Shown: positions 52,906-64,000 of the stretch, piece after piece
Position numbering within the stretch: position 1 is the first letter of the stretch
Layout: each line of letters opens with the position of its first letter
Assembly (NCBI GenBank): GCA_030062745.1
Contig: CP099854.1
Span: forward strand, 15,668,376-15,732,375
Reading direction: 5' to 3'
Length of the DNA stretch: 64,000 nucleotides
From: Capitulum mitella
Taxonomy: Eukaryota; Arthropoda; Thecostraca; Pollicipedomorpha; Pollicipedidae
The notes under the pieces: generated by a model
Seen by the model: only the letters and a program-made list of their open reading frames with translations
Told to the model about the DNA's origin: nothing
The model's database searches: none
Program-made: the position numbers and the translations under genes

Positions 52906-53866
52906 CTGGAGGTAAGAAGCGTGTGCAGAGTTTACGCGCAAAGAGACAAGTCCGTGAGAGATCAGAATAATATCAACTACTATCTGGCCAGAAATTGTTG
53001 TCACAGTCCTTTTCGGTAATAACTTTGAACGACTTGACCAATATGTTAAAAAATCCCCACATTCGCGTTAAGAAGAGTGACCTTATTTTCTGCGAAGTTC
53101 AAATACGTAATAAACTACTAAAATAAAGCATGCCCACCATTGACCAGTAATGCAACTTTGTTCAGCAGCGAGGGACTTCCTGCGTAGAGATTTGTTTAAG
53201 AAGTGTCGAAAAACGGAAGAAACGTAGCAAACCTTACGGCTTTCTGATAAGCTCATCCCTGAAAGTATGCTAGCAGCTTGGCTGGCACCATAGCAGTTGA
53301 AGATGGCGCAGTAAACTTTCCACCATGGCAATGAAAAATATTATCCTTAAGATCAATGGTAAAATCGTTTTATTTTGTATTTATTCCATATGAAACTGAG
53401 GCGCCAATTACGTCGGGATCAATATAGACGCAGGCAAAATTTTATGCAATCCAGCCGATTCTCTCAAAAACTACTTGAGCACGTGACTGCGGCAACAGTT
53501 TCTGGTCAGCTGTTCTGTTTTTGTCTTATTAAGATAAAAAACATCCATTCGGATCGAGCGAACCAGCCTGGCAGTACATATCTAATGGACAACCACTTCG
53601 CAACCACCTGCCATCATTTTCTCAGCAAGAACTGCCCGAGAATGATGCAAATGTAACACGGCCACCCTCATACATCTCTGGGCACTGAATCCCATCAGGC
53701 AAGCAGCGTCCCAATCGCGTATATGGCACATCAGGGGCGCAAATAAAAGTCCAAAACCATCAGTCGATGACGCACCGGACAGTGCAAGGCACTTACGAGC
53801 AGCGCTGGCCAGCGCCAGCACCGAGAGCAGCAGCGCCACCAGCAGCGGGAGACTGAACCACCTCAT
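52706..53866 (-). CDS. Secreted polyglycine peptide with cationic Arg/Phe tail (two exons)
   Basis: Exon 1 (53866-53797) encodes a 23-residue signal peptide beginning MRWFSLPLLVALLLSVL and ending ALASAA. It ends in phase 1 at a consensus donor, GCTC|GTAAGT. Exon 2 (52905-52706) follows acceptor CTTCTTACCTCCAG. The join makes Pro, then Phe, then 53 consecutive Gly codons (mixed GGC, GGT, GGA), then RSFRRFFRRRG and TAG. The total is 89 residues; cleavage near ASA|AP would leave about 66-67. A TATA box lies 41 bases upstream of the ATG and AATAAA 66 bases after the stop, so all elements of a small gene are present and in phase. The tail has six Arg and three Phe, and the final Gly could serve as an amidation donor. 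By analogy with glycine-rich invertebrate peptides it could be antimicrobial or structural; this is inference, and no family was recognised. The triplet run could also be an expanded microsatellite in an older gene. Confidence 0.7.
52910..53790 (-). other. Intron of polyglycine peptide gene
   Basis: About 890 bases, GT-AG. No other exon was recognised on either strand. Confidence 0.5.
53797..53866 (-). CDS. Exon 1 of polyglycine peptide gene: signal peptide
   Basis: 70 bases. Met-Arg-Trp start, a hydrophobic Leu/Val/Ala core and small residues at the expected cleavage site. The donor matches GTAAGT exactly. Confidence 0.75.
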
Positions 53867-53906
53867 GGCGAGGGCTCGGAAGTGCCGGTCTGCGGACGCG
53901 CCTGCG

Positions 53907-53913
53907 TTTTATA
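53907..53913 (-). promoter_or_regulatory. TATA box of polyglycine peptide gene
   Basis: TATAAAA on the minus strand, preceded by GC-rich sequence (CCGG). A start site ~30 bases downstream would fall near 53,882, giving a 5' leader of about 16 bases. Confidence 0.65.
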
Positions 53914-53919
53914 CCGGAG

Positions 53920-54736
53920 TCTGGCCCCTGCGCCACCGGGATTGGTCTCAGACGCTGCGGAAAGCCCGCGCCGCCGCACATCGCGGAACAGGCGGGGTTT
54001 TCCGTCTCGCATGGTCGGTAAATGCTTTTGGTATTTTTTTTTATCCCATGCCGTATTTATGGGATGTATATTTGCATGTGCGCGCCACATGTGTATTAAT
54101 ATGTACCACATTCATTACATGGTGCGTTATTTGTATTTCTGTAGTTTTTAGGTTCATTATTCGTCTTGATTACCTAATATTTAAACATTTATTACAACGC
54201 TCTCGAACATGAAGACACGCATTAGCGTGGCGTCTAGGGCGTCCTGGTTTTGAAGTAGCGGGAAATAATCCGGGACGACTCTGTAAGGATCGAATCATCT
54301 CTGCGTGTAGACTCCGTTTCCTTCATCGCTAGGGATTTTCGGAAAATCGTTAGGACAACCCTAAATTGTCCTTGTCGTAAAGTGACAAGGATTTTAGGCA
54401 ATTTATTCCTTGTCGTTGGATAGGTGCAATGTTAAAAATGCCTGAAAACTGAGGCGTTTAAGGCCCAGATCTTCCCATTCCCCAGGGTGCATATCCAGCC
54501 ATAGACTGCCGTAATGTTTATTTCTAATTTGGTGTTTTATAAGAAACGAAGAGAATTCAGCCAGGCGCTGGCAGCGCGAAGTTCGGAGGCGCGCTGGCAG
54601 TGACTCGCCCGGCGGTGAGTGAGCCGTGAGCGGCCAGGAACGTGCGTGTGGCACACGGCCGGGACAGTCGTGCCTGGATATGGAGGGACGGTGTTGCTGT
54701 GTTTTCTGAATCCAGGAAGAATCATTGGAGGAAGTC
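53920..54736. other. Unassigned intergenic sequence
   Basis: AT-rich from 54,030 to 54,550 with no recognised feature. 54,550-54,736 may be the leader of the following non-LTR fragment. Confidence 0.35.
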
Positions 54737-55535
54737 ATGACAAACAAGCGGAAAAAGCCATCTAGTGGGGCTGAGAAACGTGTGAAGGAAGATGATCATG
54801 GAAGAAGGATAAAAAATTTGATTCGTGAAATCAAGGTCTACGTAAAGGAAGAAATAGACACACCGAGGAAGGAATTTCAAAGCTTCTCCGAAACTAGATA
54901 AGCCGCCAATGCGAGCGCTGTTTCTTTTGTACTGGAGTCGGTTGGTTGGTTGGTTATTGGGGTTTAGGGGCGCACCGACTACAAGGTCATTCGGCGCCCA
55001 TGTACTGGAGTCGATTGAGGTAGTTGGTCAGAGGGCAAATGAATCTGTGAATACATCTGAACGAGAAAACTCCGAATTAAAAATGGTCCTGCAGCGAATC
55101 ACGCATCTAGAACAGTTGGTCGAGATCGCAGAACGGTCACAAGGTCTGCTGGTGTTCAGGGGAAAGGCAACCCATCCGGTCCGTGGCGAAGAAAATCCGG
55201 TCGCTGTCTCGGGATCTCTGCTCACAGACCACCTGGGTTACCAGCAGCAACTGAACGACAGAGACCGAGCACACCCCACCAGACGCGGAAAAACTGTCGT
55301 CAGGTACAGTAAAACTGGGCTGGGCTCATCGGAACAAGATCAGGTCCCAGCAGTCCAAACTGCGGCGCTCAGACCTGTTTATACAGGAGTCCCTGACCGA
55401 CAAACGGCCGGAAGTCTTCCAGGCTCTACTACAGGCAAAAAACGGCAAGATACACTCCGTATCCACGCGGAACGGTAATGTTCTATGCAGGTATTCGTAT
55501 GAAGATTACCCGCATAGAGCATCAACATGTAATGT
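54737..55535 (+). pseudogene. Non-LTR retrotransposon ORF1 fragment with coiled coil, disrupted
   Basis: ATG at 54737 opens a Lys/Arg/Glu-rich helix (KNLIREIKVYVKEEI) that ends at TAA 54899. After a 60-base insertion the sequence resumes with ENSELKMVLQRITHLEQLVE, a coiled coil, then a LLVFRGKA-type strand. From about 55,320 another frame gives KIRSQQSKLRRSDLFIQESL, then LLQAKNGKIHSVSTRNGNVL. This is the C-terminal domain seen in L1/CR1-type ORF1 proteins. At least two frame changes make it inactive. No reverse transcriptase follows. Confidence 0.65.
54941..55000 (-). mobile_element. 60-bp retroposon tail with 13-bp target duplication
   Basis: The direct repeat TGTACTGGAGTCG flanks the insert exactly (54928-54940 and 55001-55013). 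Read on the minus strand, the insert starts TGGGCGCCGAATGACCTTG and ends in an (AACC)n tail. This is a very short 5'-truncated retroposed end. Confidence 0.7.
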
Positions 55536-57651
55536 CCTTGCTGGACCCGCCTCAGGCGCGGCCGAGTCAACGAGTTCAGCATCATCAGGGGCGGCGGTGG
55601 GTCGGCGGCCCGAGCGGCGGCCGGCCGGCCGGCGGCGGCCCGGGGCAGAGGCCCGATCGCTGAGGAAAACCTGGCGGCGGCGGGGGCTCCCGGCGGTGAA
55701 GAGCCGCGGCCTGGCCATGACGTCACTGTCCTGGCCGTCAGCCGCCAGTCCCAGAATCGGGGACTGGCCGCTCTCAGCGTGCTGGTGGCGTCACCCCTGG
55801 CGGTCATATGAGGTCGCAGGTGCTACGTCTGGAGCGGGAGACGCGTGGAGTCGCAGATCCGTCGGCCGTGGGGCTGTGGGTGCAGTTCTAGGAGATGCAG
55901 ACCCGATCTCGGTGGGTGGCGTCACCACCCGGGAATGTGTCGCAGCGTCCGTCGGCGCCGGCGGCGGGATCAAGACCCCTGACCACCGCGACGCCGGCGG
56001 CGGAGCTCTCAGTCCGGAACGCCGCGGTGCCGGCGGCGGGGTACCTGGCGGACAGTCTGTAGGGCAGACAGGGGGCCGGCCGGACGTTCACCGTCAATTT
56101 GAGCATCGGACAGATGGTTGTTGTGATATCCGGGAATTTATGAGGCTCCCGCGTCCGCAGTAAAATCAGACGACTTTCAAATGTTCCCTGTCAACGATCT
56201 GTGATTTCTTGCCTATGGTTAAGAACCACACTCATTTCTGATGATGAGTATTATGCCTATCGCGAAAAGATCCAATACATTTTTCGCAGTGTTTCTGCAA
56301 GGTTACTCCGCCCGAATATGCCATGAAACCTCACGGCCTTGAAACATTTCTTTTACCGTAGGGAAGGCGGGGGTAGGTCAGACACCGTAAGCCTTTTCGG
56401 TGTTTTCCTAAAATCTGTGCAAGATATGTGAAATGCTGAGATATCGGTGCAAACGTTGTTTTTTTGGATTCCTTTCCTAAAAAAAAAACTAACGGTCGGG
56501 TTAAAATATTCTATGGTCATACCAACTGCAGAACACTGATTTGTTTCGGGTTAGGCCAACCCATGGGGTAATACCGCCAAAGCGTTTACCGGAATTATTA
56601 TTTTTTCCACATTTGAAGACAAACGACCTTTCTCGCTCGTCTCATTTAATACTAAAAAAGGCTTCAACGGCCCCTTTTCTGGATTAAAAAGGCTAAAATA
56701 TGGCATATTTGATAGAATGGGGCACTGGAAGACTCGTGGAATTCGCAGGGTTACCCATTTACTTTTAAAGGAGGTGCAAAAATCTTTCTATTTCGCTCTC
56801 ACTCTATGCCCGCAATGGAATGATAGTGTTAGGCAAATTCATTAAGTAATTCTAGACCATATTGCATGTCGTATATGACATACACAACGTTTAACACGCC
56901 ATTGACTGGCGTCCGAGCCGAATACTAGGGTCTGGGCTGAGGAAAAGTTTTGCCACCTCTCTCTCCCCGCAAATAACTGTCCGATTTTCACGCGTTATGC
57001 GCCAGTCGAAAGGTCTTTACGAGACGGCTCTTTTTGCCCCACAGACGGGCTAATGTATGGCCTCCGAACAAACAAAGATAATTTAACTAGCACGCATCAG
57101 CTCATGGATGAGCAAGCCAACAACGCATCGCCAGACACACGAAAAACCAATTCACTCGCCGGACAAAATGAGGAAGACACCGCATTGTACTGTGGGGTAA
57201 TTCGCACAAAACAAGAATTACTTCACTCGCAGTTTGTGACGGATCTCCATGCGCAGATCACCTGGCGAGATCGGTCGGCAGATGGATGGCCGCCACAGTA
57301 TGGCAAGCTCACAGAAATTCCGCATTACATTCACCAGCATACATTTACCCCATATGTCGTTAAACAATGAAACATGACTATGTGTGATAGACACAATTCA
57401 CTGTCAGAATCTTCCAACGCTTATGCCGCTCCCCCCCCGCCCGGAGTCACACAGACCGTTTCACGGAGGCCGTTCGCTGTTTTTAAGTAGCTCAATAAAA
57501 GCTGACCACTTATGGTCATGTTTGAGGGTCATATTGAAGAGGTAAGGTCAAGGTCATGTTTAGAAAGGACGAAATATGACATAAACGTATTTAGCCATGC
57601 GACACATGTGTCCAGACTGTTTTTGCCTCAGAAATGCAATGGAAGTGTTTT
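55536..57651. other. Unassigned sequence
   Basis: Very GC-rich at 55,550-56,100 with long frames that show no domain. AT-rich from 56,170 on with no recognised gene or repeat. Confidence 0.3.
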
Positions 57652-57655
57652 TTAA

Positions 57656-58854
<1,199 letters not shown>

Positions 58855-59069
58855 TTAACACGTATCTGGTCATTCTGGGTCAAAATAAGGTCAAGGTCGG
58901 CCGGCCACCCAAAGCCATATGGGCCTGCCAATGTGCGGGGTAGTAGGGGTCAAACTGGGCGCGTTTCCTCGCTTGCTCTAATAGCACTTAACAATTTCAC
59001 GAAGTTGCAGCGGACATGCTGGCGCTGAAGGTTTTCCTTGTTCTTCATTCCAGACAAGACAGTGTTGGT

Positions 59070-59206
59070 CAGGGGCGCGGGAACTCCTCCACAGTTGGGG
59101 GCAAAGCGGCATTTTTGATCAATTCTTTCCAAACAACGTCCATAGGGTCAATGTTGAATTTCGAAAAGTTGGGGGTCGCTGCCCCCTGCCCCCGCTTCCC
59201 GCGCCT
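59070..59206 (+). mobile_element. Family C miniature element, hAT-like, copy C3
   Basis: Starts CAGGGGCGCGGGAA, ends TTCCCGCGCCT, and contains the shared core TCCATAGGGTCAATGTTGAA. Flanking octamers GTGTTGGT and TGGTTGGT match at 6 of 8 positions. Confidence 0.5.
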
Positions 59207-59469
59207 TGGTTGGTGATACTGTTGGTGACAAACAGATTGGATATGGTTTTCGAATTTTCTCAAGACCCACAAATATCGAAAAATGTTGTATTTTCTTACA
59301 GCAACATGCCCAAAAATGGATAATGCTATATTGTTCGTAGAAAACAGGTTGAATTCAGTAGCTGACCCTCTCTTTTCGTCTCCCACTCGATCTCAAACGA
59401 AAAAGAGTCAGCTGAGGTTCCTTTGTTATACTGTGCTTGGAAGAGAAGTGGCCGAAATTAACTAACAGT

Positions 59470-61455
59470 TGATCCTGTATCACATGTGATACAGTGGGTA
59501 CTAAGGGTGCTAAATTTGGCCTGCGGACTGTCCAAACTGTCCGCATTCATCCTTTCAGTTATGTCATGATGTCCTATGGAGAATCTCTTCAGTTCATGAA
59601 CATTTATTTCTTTTGAAACGCGACTAAGCAGTTTCTTGTTAAGGAGCAAGCCCACATCGCATTTCGCACATTTTGCGTAGATGAATTGAGGAATGGCGGC
59701 AGGACACTGCTTAAACTTCTGCCTGGACAGTGCCCACGGAGGAAGTCGTGTCGAACCGCACGTGTTTCGACGTGAACGACACAGATATCTTTCTTCTTTT
59801 CGGCCGCTCCGGGCTTTAACGAGGCCTGTCCCGACTCTTGGTGGCTCCGGTCTCCGTGGGGGTGCCTCCGATTCGTCCCTGGCATTGTCTGAGAGGCATT
59901 TCCTTCCTTGATCCCATCTGCTTCTGGTGCCGTCTATTACAGCAGCCAGGAGTTCATGAGGGCGATCGTGACGGAATGCCAAAAATCTGTTCAAGTGTCG
60001 CCTGCGAGACCTAATGTTGAAGCGATACAGAGACAGTAACATGGCAAGGACGTCGATGTCTCCCATGAATTCGTTGTGATTGATCCGCATGACTCTTGGC
60101 TTTCCTGTCCCACCGACGTGCAGTAGCCAGAGGCTCTAAGACAACATAGGAAGACAACAGGTTTACACACTTGCTGTTTAGGCATCTGACCGCCGGATGC
60201 CTTTGCTCTGCTCCAGTCTGTGATCAAATGATCCTCGTCCATCCTTCTTCAGGAACTTGTCGTCATTCACGTAGCCTTCTTAGAATCTGTTGCTCCGTAT
60301 GGTACCAACAAAGTGAATTATTTCCGGTGCATCACGAACGGTAGGGACGGGAAAAATTGGCCGCGTAGACCGTAGGGTTTTGTCCAGCAGGCAATGTATT
60401 TCCGAGCTTAGCGACAACATCCGCAAGGACTCCCAGGACAGGGGTTGCGGACTTATCAGCAGAGCATTGCTGCACGTCGAGGTAGAAGAGCCGCTGGCTC
60501 TAACTCGACCCCAGATTTCGAATCCCTGTTTGTGAAACTTGCCCGGTATGTACACACGGAGGTGGGACTTCCTTTTGAACACCACCATCATTTCGTCTAT
60601 TAGGTGGCATGCCTCGGGTTTTACCGCCAGGCAGCGTTCTCTGAGAAAATTCGGCCAGGGCCCTATTTTCCAAAGCTTATCTTTTTTTGTTTCTCCCGTA
60701 GCAGTGTTGTTCCCCTGTAAGTGAGGTAAGGTCAAAATCTTCTCGAACCTGCTTCTGGGCACCTGGGTTCCACCTGGCGTCTGCTACTGCTGGGTGCCTG
60801 GTACCATTATCCCAATAGCAGCGTACCTTTGGGTTCACAGCAAGACCCATCAGCAAATGGATGCCGACAGCTTGTCTGATCTCCACCTCCGTGGTATTAA
60901 TGCAATGCCCATTCTTCTCCACAATGAAATTTTGTCTAGACAGGGAGCAGTTCCACCATTTCTTCGGTCATGAACCGTCTGAAGTACTGGTAAGGAGATT
61001 GGTGCAAGGCATCTTCAGGAGGCCGGTGCAGATTTTCTTTAACTCTTTGTCTGATGGGAGTTCGATGTCCTTTTTCCTTCAGACGTGCGAGCTTGCCGCG
61101 TCTCGCGAGGATGCATGTTCACGTTTCGGCTGCCGAAATGGGCCAGGAAAGGTGGCATCAACAGGAAGGTCATCACTGCGGTCACCACCTGGAGACACTT
61201 GCCCTTGTACATGACGGTTTATTTCTTCAACTGGTCTCGCACACAGAATTATTGTTATTTTTTTCGTCATCGGGATCGAATTCATTCCCAGACGGCAGTC
61301 CCTCGAGATCACTGGTGTCACCGTCAGGTGAGGGTAGGATTTCATCAATGCTCAAGAGCTGTAGGCGAGGTATTGGGAAAAGAGGGATTTGGTTTGTATG
61401 TCTGGAAGGCCAAGAGAAGCGCCCCTGGAACCATCGTATTTTCAGATACATGAGA
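59470..61455 (-). pseudogene. piggyBac-type transposase (DDE_Tnp_1_7), decayed
   Basis: On the minus strand, an acidic N-terminus (SDLEGLPSGNEFDPDD) at about 61,340-61,290 is followed by EIRQAVGIHLLMGLAVNPKV and CYWDNGTRHPAVADARW at 60,880-60,780. Next come RSRFEKILTLPHLQGNN, KDKLWKIGPWPNFL, then LIDEMMVVFKRKSHLRVYIP and GKFHKQGFEIWG down to about 60,500. The C-terminal part, NHNEFMGDIDVLAMLLSLYR, lies at about 60,080, and a Cys-rich end (KCAKCDVG, CITCDTG) at 59,660-59,475. The blocks lie in different frames with gaps, so it is inactive. It sits between family A copies A3 and A4, but a direct relation is not shown. Confidence 0.85.
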
Positions 61456-62026
61456 ACTACCCTGAAACATTCTGAGATAACTGTCCGAATTTCCTTCCTA
61501 GCGTTCAGGACAAAAAAACTGGGGCCAAGTATCGACCTCGTGGTTTCTCAGTTTTCTTCTTTAGCGAGGGAGGAAGTCCAGTAGCCAAAGGACGAGAGCC
61601 AAAGGACAAGGTGCAGGCTGCTAAGATATGATATTTTTACACCATTTACTAAAACAATTCGGTCACAACAGTCTTGTGGCGATTTTTTCTGTTTCAACAG
61701 TCCAATGCTGTGAATGGCTGTGAAGACTTAAAAATGTACCGCCTGCGTTTCAAAACTACATTCTTTTGCCTTCGTTCCATCACATTCGCAACACGCGCGA
61801 AAATGGCGACCAGGGTTGTCGATTTGTATTCTTTTGAGAGGGCCCTGGCTACCTAGTGTTGATTTGGGCCCACCCAACGTTAGTTTGGCCCCTCAATATT
61901 TTTCCGCCGGTTTTAAAGGGAAATGAGTAAACATAGAGCAAAGAACGGCCGCAATACGTAAAGGACAGGCAGAAAGTAAAGAATAAAGTCCTAAAAAATT
62001 TATCCATTTAGGTTTCTTTTTCATAT
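61456..62026. other. Unassigned sequence
   Basis: No gene or repeat was recognised. Confidence 0.4.
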
Positions 62027-62030
62027 TTAA

Positions 62031-63238
62031 CCCTGTTCCCGGAGCGCTAGACGGTATGGTCGATTCGCGGCAGGGGGACGGATTCGGCCCCCCCCTGAGA
62101 TCTCGAGAACTACTTGTCCGATTTCATCGCAACAAACGGCAATCGATTCGCCGTGACGTGAACTACATTTTTATAAAAAGAAATTTTCAAAATTTTGAAA
62201 TCTGCGGATACAGGGGGGCAAAAATGTCAAAATCAGGGGTATTTTTGGACTTTTTATAACTCAGTTGTTTTATCGACCGATTTCAATGAAACTGGCATGA
62301 ATCGAGAGATTACGGATAGTGCTTTTACCATGGGTCCACAAATACGAAATTTCGGGAAAATTCATGGGCGTTCACAGGGTTTCAAAAATAGGAGGATTAG
62401 TTTTCTAACATCTGAATGAACAAAAAAGGCAAAAACACTTTTTTGGCTTCAGCTAGTCATGCTATGCTAAAGAAGTACAAATCGCATCACAAAAGTTTGT
62501 ATAATGTTAGCATAGGCGGTGCCAGGGACATGAAAAAGGGGAAACTGTCATGGTCACACGTTTTCAGATGAACTTGTGACCTCTGACCTTAAATGACCTC
62601 CAGTGACCTTGGGGTCACTTGGAATGATCTTGTGTGCATTTAATATTATTTGTAAACGTTTTCAATCATTTGAATTCACTCTATTTCAAAAATCTGTTTT
62701 TATGGCTATTGCGATATAGGGTACGCGCACTGACATTTTAGGTTATAGCTCCGTGACCTGACCTGATATCAAGCTGAAACGTGGTACACAAGTAGAGGAC
62801 ACCTTTCTACGTCTTATATATTCCAAGTTTGGCTTTTGAAAAAAAACGGCGCCGAAATTATTGCAAAAAAAACGATTTTGACTTTTGACCTTGACCTGAC
62901 CTTGTAAAGTGACCTCAGATAAACAAAATTACACATGCACATTGCCCAACTATTTAGCTATACATCCATATAAAGTTCTAAGTTCTATCTTAAAAACTCT
63001 GTTTTTGGCAGACATTTTCCTTTTACCCTCAACAAGGCCAAAGATTGCCTGAGGTGCCTCCCAAAAACGTTGCCTAGCTCCGCTCCTGAGGAAAGTAGAA
63101 TTTTGAAATTTTGCCACGACGCGTAGAAAGAATAGCTAGGAAAAGTCACCAAGTTTCGTGAAGCTGCATTAAAAAGCCTGGAATTGGCAAGCAGAAAACC
63201 CGAGGGGGGCGGATTTGGCCCCCCTGCCGGGAATAGGG
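62031..63238 (+). mobile_element. Family A element, copy A4
   Basis: 1,208 bases with TTAA at 62027-62030 and 63239-63242. Left terminus CCCTGTTCCCGG (one change), right CCGGGAATAGGG. Same orientation as A1, with the TGACCT-rich blocks at 62,575-62,625 and 62,885-62,905. Confidence 0.9.
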
Positions 63239-63242
63239 TTAA

Positions 63243-63347
63243 TATATATATCCATTATATATACATAAACAGGTATATGTATACGTAATATGAATATAAA
63301 TATGAATATATAAATATATATATATATGTACATTTATTTATTTATTT

Positions 63348-63435
<88 letters not shown>
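63243..63435 (+). repeat. (AT)n microsatellite
   Basis: AT-rich sequence passing into a pure TA run from about 63,355 to 63,435. It starts immediately after element A4, which may have inserted beside it. Confidence 0.9.
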
Positions 63436-63442
<7 letters not shown>

Positions 63443-64000
63443 CCTGTTTACATGAGGACAAATGCAGTTTTTCATTTGTAAATAGTAACAAAGAAAGGGC
63501 TTATATATATCCGTTGGTCGAAGTAAATTTGGTTAAATCCGTTGAGGAACCCATATTTTGAGGAGAGGTTAGGTCGTCTGGCCCTCGGCTCGGCGCCCCC
63601 CAATCATTAACAGAAATCGACACCCCTGATGGCGATGGTGTGTCGTAACACAGTGTGAGACTCTAATAAGAAAGGTCAAATTATCTTCTTCAAAATCCGG
63701 TACGAAAAGACGCGAAAAAACTACATTTGAAACGTTCAGGACAAATATGTCACCAAGGCTTGCTGCACAGGCCGCCGTACCGCAAACCCCGCGCCACTCT
63801 CCGGAACAAGGCCGAAAATTCAGAAATTATAGTTGCTTATATTCCCACGAGATGGCAGTCAGACCCGCAGCAGGTAATACACCATCGGTTTTTGCTTCTT
63901 ACAAATCCAGAGGCATAGCCAGGGTGGTTGGCCCCGAAAGATCACCATTTTTCTGGAAACCATAGCACATCGTCTTTCTGTCATGTGGTTTTTGTGTGAT
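63436..64000. other. Unassigned sequence; possible hAT-type end at 63,908
   Basis: CAGAGGCATAGCCAGGGTGG at 63,908 resembles a hAT terminal repeat whose element would run past the window. Nothing else was recognised. Confidence 0.3.

Noticed and set aside
52684-53004. Alanine/glutamate-rich minus-strand frame starting upstream of the GCC repeat
   Set aside because: It is a different frame through the same triplet run. The glycine frame alone agrees in phase with the signal-peptide exon and ends in a non-repeat tail.
59475-59494. Perfect 20-base palindrome CTGTATCACATGTGATACAG
   Set aside because: It lies inside the decayed transposase C-terminus and shows no related copy or element border. 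Probably chance.

Overview
The window is eukaryotic, intron-containing and rich in transposable elements. It looks like a marine invertebrate, most likely an arthropod and perhaps a crustacean. The pointers are an invertebrate-type NDNF/nord gene, I-type, Bel/Pao and Penelope retroelements, piggyBac- and hAT-like DNA elements, and a short retroposon tail resembling arthropod ones. The species cannot be named from sequence alone.

Two host genes can be supported. (1) A plus-strand gene of the NDNF/nord family (secreted, fibronectin-III-containing) runs from about 17.6 to 34.4 kb. It is split into at least nine coding exons, and most junctions agree in splice phase. Its start codon lies upstream and was not found. 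Three tandem arrays sit on its exon edges: about 17 copies of the exon 6 acceptor region, four or five copies of the exon 7 acceptor region, and about seven copies of the exon 7 donor region. Exon 7 looks broken in this assembly. (2) A compact minus-strand gene at 52.63-53.91 kb has a TATA box, a signal-peptide exon, a phase-matched intron, a second exon encoding 53 consecutive glycines followed by RSFRRFFRRRG and a stop, and an AATAAA signal. It predicts an 89-residue secreted polyglycine peptide with a cationic tail that I do not recognise from any family. This is the best candidate for something undescribed.

The rest is mostly mobile DNA. Two families of ~1.2 kb non-autonomous elements flanked by TTAA are present: family A (4 copies, termini CCCTATTCCCGG) and family B (6 copies, termini CCCGCGCACGACCG-like). 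Together they make up nearly a fifth of the window. Both carry dense AGGTCA/TGACCT half-sites of the nuclear-receptor type. A decayed piggyBac transposase lies at 59.5-61.5 kb. Other elements are a decayed Bel/Pao retrotransposon (2.4-5.3 kb), a Penelope-like reverse transcriptase fragment (21.6-22.2 kb), an almost full-length I-type non-LTR retrotransposon with several lesions (42-47.4 kb), a non-LTR ORF1 fragment (54.7-55.5 kb), hAT-like miniature elements and a candidate solo LTR.

Many micro- and minisatellites are present. Long open frames inside these arrays, inside the elements and antisense to the retrotransposon are treated as non-genic. No tRNA, rRNA or CRISPR was identified.
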